Shown here: piece by piece, positions 46,177-57,800 of the stretch
How the letters are laid out: the number at the start of each line of letters is the position of its first letter
Numbering within the stretch: position 1 is the first letter of the stretch
Origin: Atrichornis clamosus
Lineage: Eukaryota > Chordata > Aves > Passeriformes > Menuridae
Reading direction: 5' to 3'
Length of the DNA: 64,000 nucleotides
Assembly (NCBI GenBank): GCA_013400975.1
Contig: WBMZ01004703.1
Coordinates: 124,001-188,000 of the forward strand
The notes under the pieces: generated by a model
Seen by the model: only the letters and a program-made list of their open reading frames with translations
What the model was told of the DNA's origin: nothing
The model's database searches: none
Position numbers and translations under genes: made by a program

Positions 46177-49100
46177 ATCCCATGGGTCCATCCCAGTGCT
46201 CCATCACAGCCTGGGGACACCCCCTGCACCAGCCCGTGCTGCAGCTCAAGTCCCTCCCCAACACCTTCACCCACACAGCCCCAAAACATTCCTGTCGCGT
46301 GCCAGACACTCCATGCCTGCCTTGCGCTGCCCAGTGCCTTGGATTTTATTCACTTGGAAGTTCAGACTCTGATCCACACCCATGCAAGGCCTCCCAAGGA
46401 CACACCGCCCTTGCAGCTCCAATGTCCCAGCAGTGCCGGTTATTCAGGAATGCTGCAGAGGGGCATGGGGGTAAGGGAAGCTCAGGGCACTCTGGTGGCT
46501 GTTTGACTCCCCCACAGCATGTGCTTTAGGCAAATGCATGCTCTGTCACTTGAAAGGACTTTCTTCCAGGCACGGGAACACAAGGATGTTTCTGGTGATA
46601 GCATAGTCAATAAAACAGGGAAATCTGGGATCAGGAAACTCCCAACCTTACCTATGCTTTAATAGCACTTCTGTAGACATACCACCAAGTTCTGGGCCCA
46701 AAGCACAAGGGCAGCTGATAGAACAGCGAATGTATCCACTTAATTATTTACCAAAGCCACACCATGTGACATCCATGTGTTCATGGATAACTTCCCATTC
46801 CTTTCCTCTTTTTGGCCTCAACCCAGCACTACTCCCCACATTTTCTGCTAGTCATTGCCAGCTGTGGCCTAATTAGGATGAACCTGGAATGCTTGATTTA
46901 TATTTATTTCCCTCTCTTATCTCTTTCATTCATGTTTTTGCCTTAATCAAAGTGTTGCTATTAGTTGGAAACTCTCATCAAATCTTGACTTTTTAAAGAC
47001 CACCAAAAGTGGGTTTTAGCTCTCTCTGCTCATCCCAATGAGATGAAAGGCAGAGTCTTTTTGGGGATATACCATTTGCTCTGTCTGTTGAGCCTTGTCA
47101 GTTAAATGCTTACAGGACAGATTAAAATCTTCAGTTTCCTTTAGGAAAAGGGATATTAAGGCACCGGATATAAAACATCCATAAGTGCTTATGTATGTGT
47201 CTGCTTGCAAATGAATAAAATAATGACAAAACACCTTCAGCAGCTGCTTTACTCCCCTCTTAGAGCCCTTTGTTACCCACCAGAAAAGTAGGAAGTTCCT
47301 TTCCAACACTTTGTTGATCCCTAGAATGGCTAATAATAAACCTTGTACCAGGTGATGATTATAACAATAAATGATATGAATGTTGCATATAATGTAGAGG
47401 AGACCCATCAGTGTTACTGCTGTTGGGCACAGTGGTCCTTCTTTCCATGTCCTAAGTAAAAACAATTCCCATTACCTGGGAGTGAAAACCATCCTACTGC
47501 CTTTGCTTTCCTTTATCTGTGCTTATTCCCTTCTTTTCCTTTCCTTCCTCCCTGATCTCTGGAATATCAGTATGCACTGCCACCTTCTTCTTTTCCATAT
47601 CCTGAGTTCCTAAAAGTTTGGTCCGAGCATAATTTATTTCAATTCCCAGGCACTCTGAGGAAGCAGATAAGCAGCCAAGGGAGTTGCAGCATCGAGGCTG
47701 AAGGACAGAAAACGCTCCACCACACCCTGCTGTACACACAGAGCTCAATGACAGTCAAACAAGCATTGTAAATAAACTTCCTCCCTTCTGCTACCCTTGC
47801 ACAGCATGAGAAAACCCACCAAGGAACCCAGGGACCAGAAATGCATCATTACCTCCACTTTGGGACATCTCCATTACCAAAAGCTATGCAGGAAATCATT
47901 TTCCACGATAATCCGTAGCAGAAACACTGGTTTGGCCACCATACACCCCCTTTGTCTCATCCAAGGTCCCCTTTTTCTTCTTTTTAGTCCTTCAGCGTTT
48001 GACTTGTGGCCTTTCTGAATAGCTTGAGGACACGAGAGCACTTCTCACACAGCAGTATTGTACTGGCTGGAAGGCTGAGCTGTGCTGGCACCTGCTTTGT
48101 CAGCTGCTGCCAGTGACCTGCAAAAGCCTCCTCTGGCAGAGCACCTGCAAACCTCATGCAGGGTCAGGTGGGGATAGAGAAGTCTTCTCTTTTCACAAAT
48201 TTTCTAACAAAAATAACCAATGTGAAGCACTTAACGTAACAACTCAACCTGCCCCATCATGAGCTGTCTGCTCTTCATTCTTCTGTGATTATCAGAAAAT
48301 CCTTAATTTTTCTTGTGGCATTTCCGAGTGAATAAGAATAAAAGGATCATCACAAAAGAACAACGACAACATGAAAGGACTAACCAGCATCAAAATTGAC
48401 TCCCTGGTTTAATTGTGTGAAACTTATCAAAAGGAATCATCACTTGTTCCCAATATTGCTATTTCTTAAGATAGCCAGAACTAAGGGAAAAGCTCTGGCG
48501 TGTCAGCCACGTGTGCTGAAGAAACAGAAAACAGACACTGCTGTGCGGACTTCTAACGATAAATACCTAACACCAGAGGGAAAAATTCTCTGTATAAACC
48601 CAGAGAATAAACAATCCATGGCCTTTGGTTATTCCTCTAACTCTTCCATATTCAGCATAAGACCTCCACCCCCCGACATGTGGATGAGGTTGGTAGGACT
48701 CCCTGCAGTGCAACACAGGGTGTTGACCGCTGACCTCGCCGAGATGGACACGCAGTGTGACATCAGTAATCTGGGGAACAAAGCAGCTCTGTGTCATCAA
48801 CTGAGGCACTGCACAAGGCACTGATGGAGCAGACATGGCCTTCTAATAAACAGAAAGCCAGCCTGGACTGAATGTGTTTAGTGTGACCTTTCAAGTACAA
48901 AGTTGCCCAAGAGTGGTCTATTGCAGATTTCAGTGCAATTAAAAGTCTGTAATTCACAGGGAATGCAGAAAAATGCAATTGCTATGCACAGCCAAAGTAT
49001 CAAATTGCCTTGTACTAAAAACTACACTGTATTTTACATTTATGTGACATATTTCATTCCTTAGCCATATCATGAGCCTATAAAAACCTTTTCATTAAAT

Positions 49101-51394
49101 TATTGCTGTATGTCTCCTTTACCACGATGTGCCTGATTAAAATGCCACTATATATTTTTCTTCCCCTTTTCTTAAAGGCCTAATCCCATAATACTGTATA
49201 AAGATCTTATGTGGAGATTGAGCTCTTTTTCCCCCAAACCTTTCATCTTATTCAGTTTGATTAGGGTCACGGGGCCAGGCTCATCCCAGGCATAATTCCA
49301 CTGTAGTCAAAAGGGCTACTCCATTGATCAGAGCACAGAAGCAAACATTTGGTGCCCTACATTTGGCAACACAAAAGGATAATGTTGTATTTATTCCTTT
49401 TTCAGTCTGACCCACACTGTGCTGTATCACTCGAGGTCCTAAGGAGTCAAAGAGCCATTGAAAAGAGTAAATACTCCAAATACAACACACTCCTCACATT
49501 AACTGCCTGTTCTTCATACTTTCTCCAAATCTCCCAACCATTCCAGTCAACACTTTGGATGTGATGTGCTGCTTATCTCTCAGGATGGAAATTATCCCAT
49601 GAAACTTATCTGAACCAATCCACCCACGACTGAGTTGCTGGAATCTCCCTCTCTGCTTAACAGGCAGAATTCACCAGTATCTTCTTAAAGATCTTTATCT
49701 TCCTACCAATCATGCAGCAACTTTATAGTAACTTACAACTAGTTAAAATTGTCTAGTTCTACAGGTACCAACTTTATTAGGTGTGATTTGAAATGATGTC
49801 ATCTAAAAACAAAAGTCACTGAACTATTAAAGATCAACAATCATTTTTTTTCATTTTCTCACCCAAAAACATTCCCAGAGTGCTGTAAATTCTAAAATAG
49901 ACATCGTGCACAGGGGCTGCACTGAACAATCCACAACTCTTGCTCATTTGGGATGAAAATGAAAAAAAATGGAAGCTTAAAGAAGAGGGGATAAGAAAGC
50001 TGTGAAAGTCCTTGAAGCGGCACTGTTTCTGAACTGCAAATATTTATAATTTTTATGTCATCCTATAAAACTTGGACTTTGCAATCCATTCTATTTAACA
50101 TCCTCTTTTAGGAGGTTGATAGTCCCCATTCACTTCACATACTCCAGGTTTACTGCTTTCTCATTCTGCTAATAATAAAAAGGTGCCACAGATAATTAAA
50201 AACAAACTCAGTCTCAGCATTCATTATAGAAGAAAATATGAACTTCTGGAAAGCTGTCACATGTAATAAAGCAGTGTTATCTGCCCAGAATTACAGTGAT
50301 TTCAAATGGATAAGTCTAGAGAAAGAAATCCACCAAAATGCAGTTAAATTAATTGCTGTTTTACAAGGGAGAGCTTAAAAATGGAGTAATTAATTGACCT
50401 ACTGTTTGCAACCATTTCCCTATGGTTAACAATCACTCCTGCAAGGGATGAAAGGAACAGCCCTCTTTCATTTGAAAAGAGACAAATGAAATCAGGGCAA
50501 ACCAACTGCCAGTGGTTCTGTGATAGGTGAACAAGAGAAAATAAAGAATATCCGTGGGACAGGATAAATGCCAAACTCACTTTTCCTTTTGCAATTTCAT
50601 TGCGCCCAACTGCATTATTTCAAATTAGGACTGGGGTTCTCCCAGTGCCCTGACATTCTGGATATTTAGCCCTGGGCTCCCAGTTACCTGGGTGGAGAAC
50701 AGTGTAATTTGAAATTAATTGAAAAAGTCATTTTAGTAGTGGAGATTCAGAAAAATATATGGGTTTATTCACTATAAGGACATTCTATTTACTTGTTCAT
50801 GACTCTGAAACAGATTGTGCAAAATACCTTGAAACACGGTTTATTAACGTGCCTGCAACTGCCTAATTTGTCATGCACAGAGTTCCTAATAATTTGAATG
50901 AATTCTAAAAAAAACCAACAAACAAACAAACCAGAAATTGCACTCATATTCCAAAGATCTCTAGAGCCTGCAAACATTTACAGGCACATTGCATAAGTGC
51001 TGCCTGGACAATGTACAAACTCACAGCACAACGGGAACGCAGATCCGTTGGGATTGGAAAGGAGAAGCAGGGAAGTGTCTGGCAGTGCCCCACAGAAGGA
51101 ATCAAATAGTGACAAATTAGGCAGAGGGTACCTATAGAAAGGATACTGGAATCCCAAATGTTGGGATCTCCATGACAATGCAGGGTTAGGGAAGGGGGAA
51201 GCACACCATACACAGGATGTGAGCACACCTAAAACTTCCTGGTGGAATGGAGCCCTCTGTCTTATCCCTCCCCTTCCTGGTCATCCCTAACTCCTACTTG
51301 GCATTTTTGGCTGCCACTAAATATTGACAGCTTTTGGAAGACTGACAGTGACTCCAATGTAGCTCTTTCTAAGATGTAATTGTTCTGTATCAAG
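46177..51394. other. Intergenic, no gene seen
   Basis: GC-rich to about 46520, then AT-rich unique DNA. 46850-46990 and 49020-49180 have enhancer-like texture. The 149-codon minus frame at 47016-47465 and the 142-codon plus frame at 48396-48824 show no known domain or motif. No transposon was recognised before 51395. Confidence 0.5.
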
Positions 51395-51610
51395 TAAGCA
51401 TAAATTGGATTATTTTCTTCCAGATGCATTATCCAAAGTCACTGGAGTTCATCCACTCTTGTATTCCTGCTCACTTCCATGAGGTCTCTGGGGTTTCTTG
51501 TCATTAACAAAGTATTTGATGGATCAAAGGAGTTTCACATCACCTGCAAAGTTGGAGGTTTTGGTGTTCACCTCAGTCTCCACAACATCAGTGGAAAAAA
51601 AAAAGCCTAT
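51395..51610 (-). mobile_element. Old CR1/L3-like LINE reverse-transcriptase remnant (antisense)
   Basis: On the minus strand the frame reads VNTKTSNFAGDVKLL just before a stop. It aligns with the CR1-family stretch around SKFADDTKL, with F-A-G-D-V-K-L encoded at 51550-51530. The first of the two catalytic aspartates is replaced by glycine. Further along the element, GSEQEYKSG (about 51485-51455) sits where the family has the QRDLDRLEEW region, and TTGGATTATTTTCTTCCAGA on the plus strand matches the 'ggattattttttccaatg' landmark of the same family read backwards. Stops and indels show it is a fossil. A younger CR1 lies immediately to its right. Confidence 0.6.
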
Positions 51611-51616
51611 CTTGAC

Positions 51617-51858
51617 ACACTGCCAGAGGGCAGGGCTAGATGGGATATGGGGAAGGAATTGTTCCCGGTGAGGGTGGGGAGGCCCTGGCACAGGGTGCCC
51701 AGAGAAGCTGTGGCTGCCCCTGGATCCCTGGAAGTGTCCAAGGCCAGGTTGGACGGGGCTTGGAGCACCCTGGGATTGTGGGAGGTGTCCCTGCCATGGC
51801 AGGGATGGCACTGGATGGGCTTTAAGGTCCCTCCCAACCCAAACCCTTCTGGGATTGC
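51617..51858 (+). mobile_element. CR1 LINE, 3' end, copy 3
   Basis: The shortest of the three close copies. It starts at CACTGCCAGAGGGCAGGG, which corresponds to the middle of copies 1 and 2. The pol tail frame reads PWHRVPREAVAAPGSLEV. The stop codon used by copies 1 and 2 (TAG) is changed to TTG at 51776-51778, so the frame runs on to 51862. The 3' UTR reads GGCACTGGATGGGCTTTAAG, GGTCCCTCCCAACCCAAACC, then CTTCTGGGATTG as a worn ATTCTATGATTG-type tail. The insertion point lies against the end of the older antisense LINE fragment. Confidence 0.93.
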
Positions 51859-54800
51859 TTGACCATCATCTTGCATAAAATAATCTCTGGCAGCAGGGGA
51901 CTGGCCCTTCCCACGCCAGGCAGTGACCACTGCAGTCGTCGTTTCATTTCAGTCGAGGGTAACTGATTTTTTTACTTCTTTTCAGCCTTTGGTGCATAAA
52001 CTCACAACCTTTACGCAAATATATTTATTATATGCCCACTGAATCTTCTTTATTCTCATCCTTTGTTGATACCTTCATGCAACTGCAGCAGCCATAGAAG
52101 AGAATTTCCCCCAACAGAAGCAAACCTTGTCCTAACAGACTAAATTTATTCCCCTGCTTAATGATTTAATTCTTTAGATGAACCATCTCACCATGGACTG
52201 AAGTTGTGCTTATCAGTCCTTACTGCCTCTCTAGGACTCCACCTAGAGCCTGCCTTGAAGCTCCAATGCACATTCCAGAAAATATTAGGACTGGAATCAA
52301 CACGGATGGAAATTCTGATTTTGAGCCAGCTTTGATAGAAAACTTCAGAAATACAGGCTTTGCAAAATACCTCCTGATACTACAAAAGTAGGAGAAAAGT
52401 AACATTCATTTAATGTAATTTTTCTTGCAGTTTATAAGCACCTAAAGATTTCAGATCAAAAGTGATCTAACACTAACACTAACAAAGAATGCAAATTTCA
52501 CAGTTGTGAGAAAAATACAAGGTGTGAACAGTTTATAAATTTGGAGGAAGTTCTCTAAATGCTGTGGGTTTATCGCTTAAAAATGGCTCTACTTCTATGA
52601 GCAAGAACACTGGAAATGATCACAGTTTCTCTGAGGTTCTTCAGTGCTGTGTTAAGGATTTTGATCAGAGCCTGATTCAGCAGTCAAGAGGGATCAATGC
52701 ATTTTATTTTGCAATTTAATTCAATAAATTGGAATATTAGTGACCCATTAATATAAAATATCATAAAGTCCTCTTTAAAAAAGTGTAATTTTTGGGATTT
52801 TAGTAGGTGTTTGAGGTTTATTGGTTTTGATTTTTTAAAAAATTAAGCCCACAAACATACCAAAAAATGTATGAAAATATACCAGAACACCCTAGGATTT
52901 ACATTTTCATGTGTAAATATTCTATTATTCATTCCCCCTTCTACACACATGTAAAAAATTCTGTCAGTGGGTTTTAGTTGAACAGAGTGATTACAATACA
53001 TAGATAACAGTTCATGTTTTTTGGGGGGAAGTAGCTGCACCACCAGATCAGATGATTTAATCAAACAAAAACCTCAGAGATTATTCCAGCTAAGGATTAA
53101 TTGCACTGACTTGAGTCAGACAAAACATATTTTGGCATTGCTTCTGAGAGATGAAAATAAAACAAATAAGGATCAGCTTGCAGCTAACAATATGCAAAAT
53201 TAAAGAATATGACAATTTTAAACTTTTATGGGAGTGCTGATTAGCTTTTGTTCTAGAAGCTGCAAAGAAGGGACTTTGCTGTTAATCTCATTACACATCC
53301 ACTCAGCAAACAGAAACAAGGGTCCTCAGAACCCTGCAACTCAAACCAGATAAGAGACACTGAATGAATGCTACGCATTAATGGCCTATGCAAAAATGGC
53401 TTTTTTTTTAATTGGCCAGAAGGAGAACAGTAAGAAAGTCAAATTATCTCTAAAGGCATCTATGACTGTGTAAGCTGATTATAATACAGTGTGTCCTGTG
53501 CATTTTCCATTTGAAGGTGAAATTCTCAATTAATTTTTCAGCGTGTTGCCATCTCAGCCATGTGGTCGCCGATTGCAGTGAAACAACACCTTCCACTGCT
53601 TGAATTCTTGTGCTGGACTCAAGACACCGTCAGAGATCTCTAAGGGTGCTGAAACCCAAACCAGAATCACTGCATACACCCCAAATCAAACACCAACCTG
53701 AGTTCCCATGTTATTGTTTTTATTTTTTTTTAATTCTGAAAAAGGAAAGATTTTCTTGGTTCTTGGTTGTGCTCATCCCACATTTTTCAGACTCATTTAC
53801 TTTTTCTCATGAAAGCAAAAGACTTCAATAGCCAACATCTCAAATACTGCTCAAGAAAATGTATAGAGAGTAAAGAGAATGCACTAAGCAATATTTCAGA
53901 GTTGAGTACCTGAATTAATTTTGTCTACAAATAACAGGCTTAAAAGTATAATTCACTGCAAACCCAGAATTAACTAGCATCCTACTGTTGAAGAAAATTC
54001 CAGAGCATACTTTTCTTTGTTAAAAGCCTTTTAATAGCTACCTACTGCACCTTTCACAGTTTTGTGCCAGCGAGCATCACAAATCACTTCTCTTCTCTTG
54101 GTATCGAAAAATCCCAAGCACCTATAAAAATATCTAGGTTCTCTCCTACAGATTCCAGCTCCTCCTCACCCTACTTTTCATCCAGGGCAGAAGCAGCTCC
54201 ATGATACTTTCAGTGTTGTGTTGTCTCCCTCTGGTTTTGCTGAGCTTGCCCAAGCACATCCTTTGGTTCATAAATGACCGCGGGGCACAGCGACGCTTGC
54301 ACAAAAGCAGCTTTAAACCAGATGTCATTCTAAGAATAAAGATTCAGTGTGAGGAATGACAAATTCTGAGGGGAGCCCCCTGCTCAAGGCTGGAGCCCAG
54401 AAGAAAAGCAGCCAACCTAAGTGAAATATCTCACTAAAACCAATAAATGGCATTTCCATGGTAGCACGTGTGGTAGCACAACTAAATTCCTTCACAGGCT
54501 ACAGTTACAAGTGAGGCAGCTTGGAATTTTGTCTTTTATCAGCCAAGATAAAAAGAGTATAATAGCACCTACCACAGGTGAGCAAGGCCTGGGATCCCTG
54601 CCCAGCTTCCCAGAGCTTTCTGTTTCCAGGCTCAGAACGATTCTCACCCCCTCAGATTCAGAAAACTGCAGAGAACTGTTGGAGCACAGTCTCTCAAAAC
54701 AGACTGTTTGTCCATCTTTAAATAAAATTACAGGTGAACAGGCTGTAAAGTACAAAACAAATCCCATTTTAATTTATTTAAGATATGTTAATTTATGTCA

Positions 54801-57800
54801 GCCCTCCAGACCACATGTGATGAAGTCTAAGTTATTTCCCAAATATATCAAGTACACAAAAATGGATAAACCGAGGTACAGAATGCCTGGAGGGATTTGG
54901 GGAGGGTCAAGAAGGAAAGCTCTGCCTGAGCACAGATGTGCTCATGGCTCTCTCAAGTTCCAAAGGGTCATTCCAGCCCAAAAACAGTCCCATCTATGCC
55001 CTGTGAACCCAATCAGCCAAACCTCCACACAGGCTGATCCCAGCTTCCACACTTCCAGTGGACATAAAGAAATTACAACTAAAAACAAACAAACCAAGAT
55101 TTAAAAATCAATAAATGAGTGTATACAGGGCTTTAATTAACACAGGGACCCTTCAGCTATGTTGGGTTTTTGAGTGGGGTTGTTTTATGTTGCAAACTAC
55201 ATAATTTCCTTACATTTAGACAACATGAGCCAAATTCTGTTGCTAAACCTCCAGTGTTAATGAGGGAAGACATTCACACTTTTTTGAAGCTGACATCCTT
55301 ATTATTCCCTTATTTACACAAATACAATGATGAGGCAAAGAGAAAATTCACAAGAGTACAAAAGGAGGAAACATCTAGGGGATTAAAAAAACATTAAGAT
55401 TATAAAGTCGTTAGAGTGGAAAAAATTACTTTAAAATGGTATCATGTGAGATAAGTTTTATATCCAAATATGGATTATAATTTTGGATTTTGCATCACCG
55501 AAAGATTGAGCTTGATTTTGCAATCTACCTGCTTTCCTGTATAGCTGTGAAAAGGCTCCTCAATGTCAGGCCATTAATCTTGTGACCCTTAAAACATTTC
55601 TTTGTTTAAAACTATGAAGAAAGACCTTCACTCAAGCACAGTTGCAATCAATGGAGAAAACATTAATCACTTGAGAAGTGGTGTTTTGAGACTCATGAAA
55701 TTGAAATGAATCACAATATGAAATATGCAATTATTTTTAAGGGCTTTGTTTTGTTAACATTCAGTCACTCAATCTGCTCTCTTTGCTTGTGTGATTTTGA
55801 GGGGGGAGGAAGGTGTTTAAGGGTTGTTCAGGTGCTGGGTACCTGCTCCGTGCTTCCCCACAGCAGCACAATTCCCAAGCCATGGCCCTGGCCTGTTCCC
55901 ACTGTTATCTTCCCATCCAGCACCTCAGCTCAATCCCACACAAACAAGCCTGAATTTCCCCGTGGCACGGCAGGATGATTATCTGTCCTTCTGTGGGTGA
56001 TTTTTTTTTGGTTTGTTTGAAGAGGCTCTGCTTTCCTCGGAGACCTCCTAAGACAAGCATTCAACCTTGGAATAAAGAAGGAATTTAATTGCTGACTATT
56101 TATTGACCTACTGGCTTTGAAGAGCTTGTTTATCTAATAGGTCTGGATGCTGCAAAGGACCCAATAATTTGGTGTTCCGAGGAATGTGTCAGTGAACCAG
56201 TCTGCAAGCACAGTCTGGGACAAGAAGAAAAGCCAGCTGATGATTTCAGTCACTCCTCTGGCAAAGGCGGCTGGGGCTGGGCAGAAAATCAGCACTGACT
56301 CCCAAGGGCCTGAGCAGAGCATCACATGGGACATCAGCCAGGTGTATCAGTGAGCCTGGGTACGTGGAGAAATGTGGGATATCAGAGCTACACACACCTG
56401 ATGGCCCTGAGAGACACATTTGAAAAACATCTGCAGAAAATATTACCATTTTTACCTGTTTTGCTGATGGTAAATAGCACAAAAGTTTTATACAAAATGA
56501 GAAATCAATTCTTTTGACTAAGTTACTGGTTTACATCCTAATAAGTCATGAACTCATTGGAAAAGTTGTCCAAGAAAGGTTTTGGGTTTTGTCTGGAGCA
56601 GAACCTCCAGGTTGAAATCAGAAGGGACAACTTTAGTTTTTTACTGTTACGGTGATTTTGGGCTAGTTTTCTTCACCAGAAAAAAAAATATCTCTGAACA
56701 AATGCATAGATTGCAAATATAGATTGAGCAAAGGATGCCCTCAGCTGGATGCACTCAAGGCTGCTGTCCAGCACAGGGGCACCAAATTAAGGAACACAAT
56801 AACTTGAACCACAGGTGGAGAAGTGCAGGAATCTCCCACCAAAGTCCTGAGCTCTCAAAAAATGCAAAGGTATCAGAGAACTCTGGCCGTGGCCATCTTC
56901 ACCATCCCTCCAACTCCACAGTAGCAAAGAAATAAAACAAACCACAGCAACAAGAAAAAGGAAATAAGTTATTCTTGTCGCTGTTAAATCTGCCTGCAGA
57001 CCTGGGATAACCTAAATTCCACAGGAAGACAAAAGGTCTTCAGAATAAGACAAAACATTCAGCCAAATGCCAGCAAGAAAATCTTGGTGACACCACCAAG
57101 CCTGAAATCACTTCAGCACCTTCAGGCCACAGAAGCTGTGGTGGAAGGTGGGTGGGTTTGGTGGGGTTTTATCCCCTCCCACTGCAAGCCTCAAAACTGA
57201 TTGCTCAAAAATAAACATAGCAAGAGGCTTAAATCTTACAGCAAAAATGGAGACTGCCATCAATAAGGAACTTAGAAAGGACATATTAAGAAAGGACTGC
57301 GCTTTGCTATCTAGTAGAAAATTTCAGCTTTTGATCACATATCCAAAAAACACCTCACACTGTAACAAAATACATTAATTTGGTGGGGGTTAAGTCTGGC
57401 TTTTAAAAATGGCTTTTAAAGCAGTTTGTGTATATGTAAAGTTCATTTACCTGAAGATCTCACGTTCTGTATAGAAGGACTATTTCAAGGAAAATGCAAA
57501 AACACATATTTTTTGTTAGTTCTGTTCCTGGCATGACCTCCTACCATAGAATGCCCAAACTTACCCTCTGCTACAAAATTAACCACAGAAACTCAAACTG
57601 AATCCTGGAGTCATTCTTCATCCTAATCTTCTGTGCAGAACTCTCCTCATGGCTCAAACTCCATAAACACCTGTGATTTGCAACTCTCTGAACACCCATG
57701 ATTTAATAGTACAGAAATCTGACTGCAAAGGCCACATGCAGAGCCTCTGTTCTGCTACAGATGTTTTCACCTGATGTTTTTGGAATCCATTAATTTCAAA

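Noticed and set aside
45320..46309. 329-codon and 215-codon frames with collagen-like repeats
   Set aside because: They are generated by the 42/39-bp minisatellite, and part of each is unknown sequence (N).
48396..48824. 142-codon plus-strand frame
   Set aside because: No recognisable family, ordinary composition and an overlapping minus frame at 48567-48836. Treated as chance.
54421..55104. 227-codon plus-strand frame, the longest outside repeats
   Set aside because: It begins with GTG, shows no domain or motif, has ordinary intergenic composition and is flanked by stops with no exon signals. One frame of this length is not surprising in 64 kb read in six frames.
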